A stretch of 12,244 bases of DNA from Candidatus Mesolinea sp. UBA5823. Lineage in GTDB: Bacteria; Chloroflexota; Anaerolineae; Anaerolineales; Anaerolineaceae. This document shows, piece by piece, positions 1-6,823 of this stretch. Location: NCBI GenBank assembly GCA_002417685.1, contig DICP01000003.1, positions 30,791 to 43,034 of the forward strand, given 5' to 3'. Position numbers and translations under genes: made by a program. The first letter of the stretch is position 1. Every line of letters begins with the position of its first letter. Below the pieces are notes generated by a model. That model was not told the origin of the DNA, ran no database searches, and saw only the letters and a list, made by a program, of their open reading frames with translations.

Positions 1-920
1 TGCACACCGGAGAAGGGATAGCCTTCACCCGCAGGTCCAGCTGGGAAGTTGGTAATAGCATAAGGAATTCCAGATTCGCGAATGCGGTCCAATGCCCAAG
101 GACCAGCCATAATAAATGGGGTCTTGCCAGTCTCAAACAGAGCATGGTTGTTCGCCCAATCCCAGTCGGTCGGCAAGTTGCCCTTGTTCACATTCTCGAC
201 TAACCATTCGACCGCAGCAATCATACCAGGGCTATCGACGCCCAAGTCCTGGTCGTTCCAGTTACCATTGGCGTCTTTGCCAAAGATGTAGCCACCGAAG
301 GCAGTAAACAAAGGATAGAGGTCATAAGTGGTTCCGGTTACGGACATAATGTAATCGACTTTACCTTCGGCTTTCAGCGCTTCACCGATGGTTACGACTT
401 CATCCCAAGTTGCGGGGGGCGTCTCTACTAGATCGGTGTTATAGAAGAAAGCCAGGTTTTCTGTGGCATAGGGCATGCAGTAGAGCACACCATCATAGAT
501 GCAGGCGTCGAGGGCAGATTGGACAAAATCTTGCGCTTTGTCGCCCAGGTCAACCGGTGCAATTAAACCATTTGCCACCATAGTAGCAACTTGGTCGTGC
601 GGGATACCGAAGAGAATATCCGGGCCTTCACCAACAGGGGCGTAAAGCTGGAAGTCATCACGTAGAGCAGACTTCAGCACAACTTCCAGTTCAACACCAG
701 TCTGTGCCAAGAAGTCTTCTTTCAGTGTGTCCAAGATTGGCGCCCGTGTGTCATCTGCCCAGACCACCAATTTTCCGGCGGGCTCAGCCACTTCTTCAGT
801 GGGAGCTTCGGTTGGAGCTTCAGTTGGTACTTCGGTTGGGGCTTCAGTTGCTTGTGCACAAGCACCAAGCAAAAGAGATGCAATCAAAAAGACTGCAATT
901 AAAGTGAAACTTTTCTTCAT
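1..920 (-). CDS. MalE-like sugar ABC transporter substrate-binding lipoprotein (partial, C-terminus beyond left edge)
   Basis: Extracellular solute-binding lipoprotein of a CUT1 sugar ABC importer; 306 residues are visible. The N-terminus has a signal peptide ending in a lipobox (LLGAC, acylated Cys21), then a linker of Thr-Glu-Ala/Val-Pro repeats (about residues 25-42). The mature part resembles maltose/maltodextrin-binding proteins: VVWADD at the first strand, GEGPDILFGIPHD around 98-109, PYATENLAF around 150-158, PPATWDEV around 168-175 and IMAGPWALDRI around 270-280. Cys140 and Cys148 flank the segment before PYATEN and could form a disulfide. The ATG is supported by AAAGGAGA just upstream, lying inside the end of the MarR gene. 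Only one base separates the two genes, so they are probably co-transcribed; permease genes likely follow outside the window. The family call is confident; the sugar (malto-oligosaccharide-like) is a guess. Confidence 0.9.
   Translation of the reverse strand, partial: MKKSFTLIAVFLIASLLLGACAQATEAPTEVPTEAPTEAPTEEVAEPAGKLVVWADDTRAPILDTLKEDFLAQTGVELEVVLKSALRDDFQLYAPVGEGPDILFGIPHDQVATMVANGLIAPVDLGDKAQDFVQSALDACIYDGVLYCMPYATENLAFFYNTDLVETPPATWDEVVTIGEALKAEGKVDYIMSVTGTTYDLYPLFTAFGGYIFGKDANGNWNDQDLGVDSPGMIAAVEWLVENVNKGNLPTDWDWANNHALFETGKTPFIMAGPWALDRIRESGIPYAITNFPAGPAGEGYPFSGV
805..852 (-). repeat. 12-bp tandem repeat, four imperfect units, in the lipoprotein linker
   Basis: Four consecutive 12-nt units (805-816, 817-828, 829-840, 841-852), each a variant of GCTTCAGTTGGA on the plus strand, differ at a few positions. 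They encode the Thr-Glu-Ala/Val-Pro tetrapeptide repeat that tethers the binding domain to the lipidated Cys21. In-frame slippage here would change tether length without breaking the gene. Confidence 0.8.
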
Positions 921-921
921 A

Positions 922-1497
922 TCATTCTCCTTTGAATAGATTTGAATAGTTTGGCGTTTCGCCTTGATAATCAGACATCTCAGCCGCGCAATTCAGAGGG
1001 AAACTTTGCTCTTGCAGCGTTTGTGTTACAGCATAGCGTGGCTCTGCTTGTGCGGAATGCCCTCCGAGAATCGCTTCGGCTAAGGTGTTTTCAATGGAAT
1101 AGCCCATCAAAGAATAACGGTTCAGCTCAGCATCAGTAAAATGAGACATTAACCAATTGATATGGGCTAAATATTGTGGATAGATGCGCTCAAATAAATC
1201 TTTTCCAGCATCGGTCAAAAATAGCTGGAAACTGCGGCCGTCATCCGGGTGATTTTTGCGATCGATCAAGCCTTCCTTTTGTAGACTTCTCACGATGCGC
1301 GTTGTGTTGCTCTTGGTGCAAAGCAGTAGGTCAGTGAGATCAATATAATTGATCCCAGGGTGATTGTAAATATGGTAGAGGGTATAGAAACGTGGTACGG
1401 AAAGCTTAAATTGGTTTAAAAACGCTTTTTCTGCGTTATCAATATGCAGGAATATTGCTTTGAGTGATCTGTAAAACTCCATTTTCTCTGTGTACAT
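922..1497 (-). CDS. MarR-family transcriptional regulator with a C-terminal extension
   Basis: Winged-helix DNA-binding protein of 191 residues. The helix-turn-helix spans about 50-78, with a recognition helix around 61-75 (TKSNTTRIVRSLQKEGLI). The wing carries the MarR signature DDGRSFQLFLTDAG (85-98), matching the family pattern D-x-R-x(n)-LT-x-x-G. Helices 100-146 would form the dimer interface. Typical MarR proteins have about 140-150 residues; this one has some 45 extra C-terminal residues (147-191, Cys170) that I do not recognise. Start: Met1 has GAAGGA only about 2-3 nt upstream, which is tight; Met6 (1482) is an alternative with no clear ribosome site. It lies one base upstream of a MalE-like lipoprotein gene, suggesting local control of that transporter, which is less usual than LacI or ROK control. 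Ligand and direction of regulation are unknown. Confidence 0.88.
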   Translation of the reverse strand: MYTEKMEFYRSLKAIFLHIDNAEKAFLNQFKLSVPRFYTLYHIYNHPGINYIDLTDLLLCTKSNTTRIVRSLQKEGLIDRKNHPDDGRSFQLFLTDAGKDLFERIYPQYLAHINWLMSHFTDAELNRYSLMGYSIENTLAEAILGGHSAQAEPRYAVTQTLQEQSFPLNCAAEMSDYQGETPNYSNLFKGE

Positions 1498-1543
1498 ATT
1501 CCTTCACTTTTTTGGAGCAATCCATTTAGTGTATATATCAATT

Positions 1544-1571
1544 ATTTTAATAGACTTAAGCCGTTTGTCAA
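1544..1571 (-). promoter_or_regulatory. sigma70-like promoter for the MarR/MalE-like operon
   Basis: On the minus strand a perfect TTGACA (1571-1566) is separated by 16 nt from TAAAAT (1549-1544; 5 of 6 match to TATAAT). This predicts transcription starting near 1537 and a leader of about 40 nt before the MarR ATG. It is the best consensus promoter in the window and marks the MarR pair as a separate unit from the upstream GH3 operon. Confidence 0.65.
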
Positions 1572-1583
1572 GATGATATTTAC

Positions 1584-1595
1584 TGTTTGTAAACA
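1584..1595. promoter_or_regulatory. possible operator palindrome upstream of the MarR promoter
   Basis: TGTTT-GT-AAACA is an inverted repeat with 5-bp arms and a 2-nt centre. It lies about 12 bp upstream of the -35 box, where an activator or repressor could bind. The arms are short and the region is AT-rich, so chance occurrence is quite possible. Confidence 0.25.
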
Positions 1596-1693
1596 ACATA
1601 TTAAATTCTTGATCAGGATAGAAAATAATGCTCTATCAACCCCACTGATTCGCGAATATAGAACTTATTGGCCTTTAGTTGGATTGGATATTA

Positions 1694-3271
1694 TTATAAG
1701 CCAGGGATTGTTACAGGCAACCTCCCCCTAAATTCAGCAAAGCCAAACATCGCTTTTGCCAATGCCTGCATAGAAGGCTCAACGATGCTATAAGTGCAAA
1801 GATAAGTAGAAACCTCTGGGAATGCGGCTAAATCGTAAGGCAAGCGCATTGCCACTACAATTGTGGGAACACGGCGTTTCATCACTTCATGCACAAGCGC
1901 TTGCTGGCCAGGTTGGCCGTATGCATTTAGTGTCCCAATGATTACCAAAGCATATTTTTCCACTTGTTGGAGTAATGCAGCAATGTCCTTTTCCTGAGGG
2001 TTAAAGGGAAAGACGAACTCGTCCACATAGGGATGATATTCTCTAAGTGCATCCGCCAAGCTGAGCTTCAAATAAGATGAGGTATCAGCTGGGGTTAGAT
2101 CTTTTATTTCTGGAACAAGCAAGGCGATTCGTTGGTTAGTGCTCAGCTGAATTGGGAGGATTCTTTGGCGGTCCCGAACCAAAGTGATCGAATTCTCAGC
2201 AATCTCTTGCGCAACCTGAGCATGCTCAGCGCATCCGACCACACTTAATTCCGGCATAGTGGCATGTATTGAGAGCCAGCGCTTTAATTCCAAGATGCGC
2301 TTGATTGAATTTTGTGTCTCTACTAAATCAAGCTCTCCCGATTTGAGAGCCTGGGCAAGTGCTGTGGCAACACGCTCTTGATCTTTGGGGTCTGCCGTGA
2401 GCAGGAGCAGATCTGCTCCAGCCTGGGCGGCTCGGATAGCCTCCTGACCAAGGAACTCTCCTTGGCGGATAGCGCGCATATCCATAGCATCCGTCACGAT
2501 AACCCCTTCAAAGCCAAGCTGCCGGCGCAGCAGGTTTTGCAATATATTCCTTGAAAGCGTAGCTGGAGGTGCATCAGGTCCATCCAAGGCTGGTAAACTG
2601 ATATGCGCTGTCATGATCAATTTTGTGCCTGCGCTAATGGCTGCCCGAAAAGGAGGTAATTCCACCTTTTGCAACCTTTCTAAGGAATGCGGTAAAGTTG
2701 GCAAGCCATAGTGCGAATCGTTAGCTACATCACCATGGCCCGGGAAATGCTTAGCTGTCGCAGCGACGCCTTGGGATTGGATGCCTGCGATCATTGCAGC
2801 AGTTAGCTGGGCAACTTTTTCGGGATTCTCTCCAAAGGAACGAATACCAACAACTGGGTTGTGTGGATTGACGTTGACATCCGCGCACGGGGCATAATCG
2901 ACGTTAATACCCATCGCCGCTAACTCACTGCCCAGGACTTCACCTGCACGACGCGCTAACTCAACCGATCCACTAGCGCCAAGCGCCATGTTTCCTGGCA
3001 AATGCGTTGTCCCCTCCCCAACTGCCATAAGCTGCCCGCCTTCCTGATCTGCGGCAATAAGCAAAATAGGTATTCCAATTTCTCGAGCTTGCAGTTGAAG
3101 TGTTTCGGTTAGGTGGCGCACCTGAGGCGGGTTTTCGATATTCAAACTACAAAATAAGGTTATACCTGCAGGTTGATAGCTCTTTAGAGCTTGAACGATT
3201 TCCTTCGAAGGGCTTTGTTTACCTTCAAAAGCTAATAACAGCTTTTGCCCCAAGGTCTGGCTCAGGTCCAT
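1694..3271 (-). CDS. glycoside hydrolase family 3, NagZ-type beta-N-acetylglucosaminidase, cytoplasmic
   Basis: A GH3 enzyme of 525 residues predicted to remove terminal beta-linked N-acetylglucosamine. The TIM-barrel domain covers about 1-340 and shows AADQEGGQ (73-80), GIRSFGENP (142-150) and the NagZ-subgroup loop KHFPGHGDVANDSH (174-187), whose Asp185/His187 dyad is the acid/base arrangement known from NagZ enzymes. The nucleophile is Asp261 in GVIVTDAMDM. A second alpha/beta domain (about 345-525) corresponds to the GH3 C-terminal domain; E. coli NagZ (341 aa) lacks it, whereas some Gram-positive homologues have one. No signal peptide is seen, so it should act inside the cell on imported saccharides. 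It starts one base after the permease stop, with AAAGG 5 nt upstream. Subgroup call is strong; the true substrate (chitobiose, muropeptide sugar or another) is inferred. Some NagZ-like GH3s act as phosphorylases. Confidence 0.9.
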   Translation of the reverse strand: MDLSQTLGQKLLLAFEGKQSPSKEIVQALKSYQPAGITLFCSLNIENPPQVRHLTETLQLQAREIGIPILLIAADQEGGQLMAVGEGTTHLPGNMALGASGSVELARRAGEVLGSELAAMGINVDYAPCADVNVNPHNPVVGIRSFGENPEKVAQLTAAMIAGIQSQGVAATAKHFPGHGDVANDSHYGLPTLPHSLERLQKVELPPFRAAISAGTKLIMTAHISLPALDGPDAPPATLSRNILQNLLRRQLGFEGVIVTDAMDMRAIRQGEFLGQEAIRAAQAGADLLLLTADPKDQERVATALAQALKSGELDLVETQNSIKRILELKRWLSIHATMPELSVVGCAEHAQVAQEIAENSITLVRDRQRILPIQLSTNQRIALLVPEIKDLTPADTSSYLKLSLADALREYHPYVDEFVFPFNPQEKDIAALLQQVEKYALVIIGTLNAYGQPGQQALVHEVMKRRVPTIVVAMRLPYDLAAFPEVSTYLCTYSIVEPSMQALAKAMFGFAEFRGRLPVTIPGL

Positions 3272-3272
3272 G

Positions 3273-4115
3273 CTAACCTTTCATCCCAGTGACCACAACT
3301 CCTTCCAGGATGTACCGCTGCGCAAAGAAAAAAACGATGATGAGCGGGACTGTTGTGAGCACGGCTGCAGCCATAATTGTTGGCCAGGGTTGAACAGTCT
3401 GGTTGATATTATAGAGAGTCGAGGTATAGACAGGTAAAGTGTACAGACCAACACTTTGTAAGTACATCAAAGGACCTAAAAGGTTATTCCATAAGCCTAC
3501 AAAAAGGAAAGTGGAGACAGTAGCGAGTGGCGCTCTCACCAAGGGCAAGATGATATTCCACCAAATCTGAAAGTGACTAGCGCCATCTACAAAAGCGGAT
3601 TCGTCTAATTCTTTGGGAATCTGAGACATAGATTGACGCAATAGAAAAACCATCGATGCCCCGCCAGCAAAATAACCTGGAATGACAATGGGGTTAAATG
3701 TGCCAACCCAGTTGATTTTGTTGAAAAGCACATACTGGGGCACGATGAGCGCCTGAGGCGGAATCATCATGGTGGAAAGCATCACAAAGAAAACGATATC
3801 TCTACCAGGCCATTCAATGCGGCTAAAAGCATAAGCAACTGCTGCTATAGATATGAGGGTGCCCACAATTGCTAAGGTAGTCGTGAATACAGAGTTAAAG
3901 TAGACGCGTAAAAAAGTAGGGTTCTGTAATAAATCGAGGTATGCTTGCAGCGATGGTTGGGCAGGGATCCAAACAATTCCGGGTGAATTGGTCTCGCTAA
4001 TGGTTTTCAAGGATGATGAAATCATCCAGAACAACGGAAAACACATCATGATGGTTGCTGCAGTCAATAAGATATAAAGCACAATACTTTTGACGATTTG
4101 CCAATTTCGCTTCAT
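3273..4115 (-). CDS. CUT1 sugar ABC transporter permease, MalG-type
   Basis: Inner-membrane permease of 280 residues, the usual MalG size, with about six membrane spans (first at 10-32, then about 72-97, 106-130, 140-160, 190-210 and 247-268). The cytoplasmic EAA loop, which docks on the ATPase, is visible at about 169-192 as KELDESAFVDGAS followed by ILPLVRAP. The C-terminus EGVVVTGMKG is typical of MalG relatives. It pairs with the preceding longer permease to form the channel for the binding protein encoded at 5347-6735. The ribosome site TTAGGAT overlaps the TAG stop of the previous gene, so translation is probably coupled. Substrate specificity cannot be read from the permease. Confidence 0.93.
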   Translation of the reverse strand: MKRNWQIVKSIVLYILLTAATIMMCFPLFWMISSSLKTISETNSPGIVWIPAQPSLQAYLDLLQNPTFLRVYFNSVFTTTLAIVGTLISIAAVAYAFSRIEWPGRDIVFFVMLSTMMIPPQALIVPQYVLFNKINWVGTFNPIVIPGYFAGGASMVFLLRQSMSQIPKELDESAFVDGASHFQIWWNIILPLVRAPLATVSTFLFVGLWNNLLGPLMYLQSVGLYTLPVYTSTLYNINQTVQPWPTIMAAAVLTTVPLIIVFFFAQRYILEGVVVTGMKG

Positions 4116-4124
4116 TTCAAAATC

Positions 4125-5279
4125 CTAATAGATATCATAAGTAACCCAGCGGTTTTGCAATCGGAACTGGATGAGCGTAATAATCAGAATGATGATCATA
4201 ATCACCCATGAAATTGCCGAGCCATAACCAATTTCGAAATGGCTGAATGTCTTTTGCCACAGGTAATAGACCATAGAGATAGCTGAGGGCACTAAGGGTT
4301 GATTATCACGATAAAGCACATAAATGGGTTCAAAGATTTGCAGGGTAGAAATTAGCCCAACAATCAGGTTATAAAAAATATACGGGCTAAGCAATGGGAA
4401 AGAAATCCTCCAAAAGCGCTGCCAACCAGAAGCTCCATCTACCTCGGCAGCCTCTTGAAGTTCTCTCGGAATATTATTCAAACCTGCCAGGAAAATCAAC
4501 ATCATCGTGCCACAGCCCCAAATCATAAGCAATACGATGGGCATCTTCGACCAAAGCGGACTCTGCACCCAAAGCGGCACCCGGTTAGCCGCCGGAAATC
4601 CTGTCTCGATAACTTTGTTCAATAAATTAAAGTTCCCATTCGTGATCCCAAGGAAAAAGGCATTGATAACTTCGTGAACGTAAATTCCCGCTCGAACCAC
4701 ATATCCAATAGCAGGAACAGAAGTGGTAATCGAACGGATGATTTGATTGATAATGCCTGTGCCTGTGTTAAGCATCAACCTCCACACCAATAGCACCGCG
4801 GCATTGAAACCTAAAACAACGGGTAAGTAGAAGGCCATCCGGAATACGCGCTCACCTTTCATCTTTTGATTGAGTAAGACGGCTAAAAGTAAAGCAATGC
4901 CCATTTGGAGTGGTAGACCGATGATGGTGTAATAAAGCGTGTTCACTATCGAAGCGCGAAAACCGCTATCTTTAGTTATCAAGTGGATATAGTTTTCTAA
5001 GCCAACCCAATTGGGAGCATGAGTGAAAGTCACGCGGTAATCCGTGAAACTCCAGTAGAGCGAGAGACCCAAAGGAACAACCACGAAAATCAAAAAGCCA
5101 ATAATCCATGGTGCAGCAAAAAAATAGCCAGCGAAGGTGTTTTGTTGATGCTTTGGTGTGCCACCACGAGCTCGCACAATCGCTCGGGCTAATGTACCCA
5201 ACCCATAACTGCTGCCAATGATAAACAAAATTGTCAACCCTGCAGTGACTAATAAATTTATATAAGGATTATCCGGCAT
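4125..5279 (-). CDS. CUT1 sugar ABC transporter permease, MalF-type, with extra N-terminal span and internal insertion
   Basis: Inner-membrane permease of 384 residues, longer than the roughly 290-320 typical of CUT1 MalF-type proteins. An extra hydrophobic segment (about 8-30) precedes the conserved AAPWIIGFLIFVVVPLGLSLYWSF core (from residue 55). The EAA loop is clear at 276-297 (EAAEVDGASGWQRFW then FPLLSP). Between the core helix near 150-170 and the one near 247-267 there is an insertion of about 65 residues (roughly 178-243) absent from standard permeases; it may form a periplasmic loop contacting the binding protein. The start is supported by AAAGGA about 6 nt upstream. It follows the binding-protein gene after a 67-nt gap holding a stem-loop and precedes the MalG-type partner by 9 nt. 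Confidence 0.92.
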   Translation of the reverse strand: MPDNPYINLLVTAGLTILFIIGSSYGLGTLARAIVRARGGTPKHQQNTFAGYFFAAPWIIGFLIFVVVPLGLSLYWSFTDYRVTFTHAPNWVGLENYIHLITKDSGFRASIVNTLYYTIIGLPLQMGIALLLAVLLNQKMKGERVFRMAFYLPVVLGFNAAVLLVWRLMLNTGTGIINQIIRSITTSVPAIGYVVRAGIYVHEVINAFFLGITNGNFNLLNKVIETGFPAANRVPLWVQSPLWSKMPIVLLMIWGCGTMMLIFLAGLNNIPRELQEAAEVDGASGWQRFWRISFPLLSPYIFYNLIVGLISTLQIFEPIYVLYRDNQPLVPSAISMVYYLWQKTFSHFEIGYGSAISWVIMIIILIITLIQFRLQNRWVTYDIY

Positions 5280-5297
5280 AATTTTTCCTTTAGTTAG

Positions 5298-5333
5298 GAT
5301 AGGGTTGAAAAGATTACCCTCTTCAACCCTATC
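5298..5333 (-). other. intercistronic stem-loop with perfect 12-bp arms
   Basis: GATAGGGTTGAA (5298-5309) and its exact complement TTCAACCCTATC (5322-5333) flank a 12-nt loop, between the binding-protein stop and the first permease. Read on the minus strand, the second arm is followed by CTAACTAAAGGAAAAATT, not by a T-run, so this is not a standard intrinsic terminator. A hairpin here would block 3' exonucleases and raise binding-protein mRNA over permease mRNA, as known for the malE-malF gap of enterobacteria. The role is inferred from position. Confidence 0.7.
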
Positions 5334-5346
5334 AACGAGGTAAAAA

Positions 5347-6735
5347 CTATTTGAGCGCGTCGCTATATTCTTGTTGAATCTTAGCGACGACTTCTTCTGG
5401 GGTCAATTCTTCGGTAATCAGCTTGCCTAAAGCATCCTGCATTATCGTGGAAAGTTTAGCTGATTCCTTAATGCCGGCAAAACCAACGCCATACTGTGCT
5501 GCCAGCTCTGCTTCACGTTTCAACTGCGGTGATTCAACCACAAAACCGTATTGGGAATCGTTTCGAGCCGGGATTAGACCCATGGTTTCGCACCACTTAT
5601 TATCGCCTTCTTTGCTCAGCGCTAACTTCAACCAGTCAGCAGCTAACTGCTTGTTCTGGCTATATTCTGGTACCGCAAGCCAGTCATTGAAGCCTAAAAC
5701 AACGGGCATACTTTCGGGGAAGTTCGGGGAATCCCCATAGAAGGGATCAATACTGATGCTTTCCCAGATGGGGCGGTCAAATGCAGGCGCAGCCCAGCCA
5801 GAATGAGCCAAGCAGACGGCGCCGTTGTCTTTCCCAGTGGTGTCATCACGGTCAATCACTGAACCCTGACCAGTCGGTAGTGTTCCAACAGCATCGGATG
5901 CAGGTCCATAGGTAGCCTGGCGCATATCCAGCATAAACTGGGTGGTTGCCAAAGCTTCTGGGGAGTCGAAGTTAGGAGTGCCATCCTCTTTGTAGAGTTC
6001 TCCACCCAGAGAGTAGAACACTAGCAGCCACCACTGCCAATCAGCCATCGAGGCAGCATCCACTGGGACAAGTGCTTGCTGCACCAAAGAATTCGTGGCA
6101 GGATCCACAATCGAGAACTTATCCGCAAAATCAACCCACTCGGCAAAGTTCTTTGGGGTCCCGGTAGTCCATCCACCAGCTTCCATGATGTCTGTTCGGC
6201 AGAAAACATAACGCGGTGCGGTGAAAATTGGCAATCCACGTATCTTGCCATCATATTTGGCATTTTCCAGCGCTGGCCCAAAATTGGTGATCTCTGGCCA
6301 GGCAGCCTCCCCTAAGTAGGGATCCATATCGGCTAAGCTCTCGCCATAGAGCGTATTCATTTCCGACCCAAGGTTAATGATATCGGGACCTTCGCCTGCC
6401 GCAAAGAAGCCACTGAAAGTTGTATCCCAGCCGGACCAGGTACCCTCAGTGATTTCAACGGTTACGCCAGGATGTGCGGCTTCAAAAGCAGGGTTGATTT
6501 CGCTCTTTAGCCATTCAATTGTATCCGGCGTATAGTCTAATAGGTAAATTTTCAGTGTGACTTTTTCGGCAACAGGCTCCGTTGGCGCGGTTGTTTCAGC
6601 AGGTTCTTCGCTTTCTTCCACTGGAGTGGTAGGAGCCGTTGTTTCCGTCGGTGTAGTGGTGGTTCCACCACAAGCTGTCAGGATCAAGCCTAAGACTATG
6701 AACACTGACAATACTAAGTAAATATTCTTTCGCAT
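5347..6735 (-). CDS. sugar ABC transporter substrate-binding lipoprotein
   Basis: Extracellular binding protein of 462 residues for the permease pair downstream. A signal peptide ends in the lipobox LILTAC (acylated Cys22), followed by a Thr/Pro/Glu-rich tether to about residue 56. The mature fold starts at VTLKIYLLDYTPDTIEWLK and shows the family hallmark GEGPDIINLGSE (about 114-125). Other segments typical of CUT1 extracellular solute-binding proteins are YDGKIRGLPIF (161-171) and FNDWLAVPEYSQNKQLAADWLK. Aromatic residues (Trp100, Trp103 and a DWQWW cluster) suggest a sugar-stacking cleft. The ATG has AAAAGGAG 7 nt upstream. It differs clearly from the MalE-like protein at the left edge, so the two transporters probably bind different sugars. 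From its neighbours (NagZ-type GH3, PIG-L deacetylase, ROK proteins) I infer an amino-sugar saccharide; the sequence alone does not prove it. Confidence 0.92.
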   Translation of the reverse strand: MRKNIYLVLSVFIVLGLILTACGGTTTTPTETTAPTTPVEESEEPAETTAPTEPVAEKVTLKIYLLDYTPDTIEWLKSEINPAFEAAHPGVTVEITEGTWSGWDTTFSGFFAAGEGPDIINLGSEMNTLYGESLADMDPYLGEAAWPEITNFGPALENAKYDGKIRGLPIFTAPRYVFCRTDIMEAGGWTTGTPKNFAEWVDFADKFSIVDPATNSLVQQALVPVDAASMADWQWWLLVFYSLGGELYKEDGTPNFDSPEALATTQFMLDMRQATYGPASDAVGTLPTGQGSVIDRDDTTGKDNGAVCLAHSGWAAPAFDRPIWESISIDPFYGDSPNFPESMPVVLGFNDWLAVPEYSQNKQLAADWLKLALSKEGDNKWCETMGLIPARNDSQYGFVVESPQLKREAELAAQYGVGFAGIKESAKLSTIMQDALGKLITEELTPEEVVAKIQQEYSDALK

Positions 6736-6815
6736 CTTAATTCTCCTTTTTTGTATGTTTGATTAAAAGTTTTAAAGTTTAATTTGGGCATAACAATCTA
6801 AAAACCTTCCTTTAT

Positions 6816-6823
6816 CCTCCTTT
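6816..6823 (-). promoter_or_regulatory. strong Shine-Dalgarno-like sequence with no nearby start codon
   Basis: AAAGGAGG on the minus strand begins at the last base of the PIG-L stop codon. The nearest ATG (6791) is 24 nt further on and would open only a 25-codon frame overlapping the lipoprotein start. The lipoprotein gene has its own ribosome site at about 6743-6750. This may therefore be a ribosome-binding element that protects the downstream mRNA end, or chance in a purine-rich tract. Confidence 0.35.

Noticed and set aside
1617..1637. GATAGA/TCTATC hairpin as a terminator after the GH3 gene
   Set aside because: Only a 6-bp AT-rich stem with a 9-nt loop and no following T-run on the minus strand; no convincing terminator is visible in this gap.
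5298..5333. Stem-loop read as a rho-independent terminator
   Set aside because: Neither strand has a T-run directly after the stem, and the permeases downstream clearly belong with the binding protein.
5423..5740. Plus-strand open frame of 105 codons inside the binding-protein gene
   Set aside because: It is antisense to a well-supported lipoprotein gene, resembles no family I know, and has no ribosome site or promoter.
6716..6791. 25-codon frame beginning at ATG 6791 between deacetylase and lipoprotein genes
   Set aside because: The strong ribosome-like sequence is 24 nt away, too far, and the frame runs out of phase into the lipoprotein gene.
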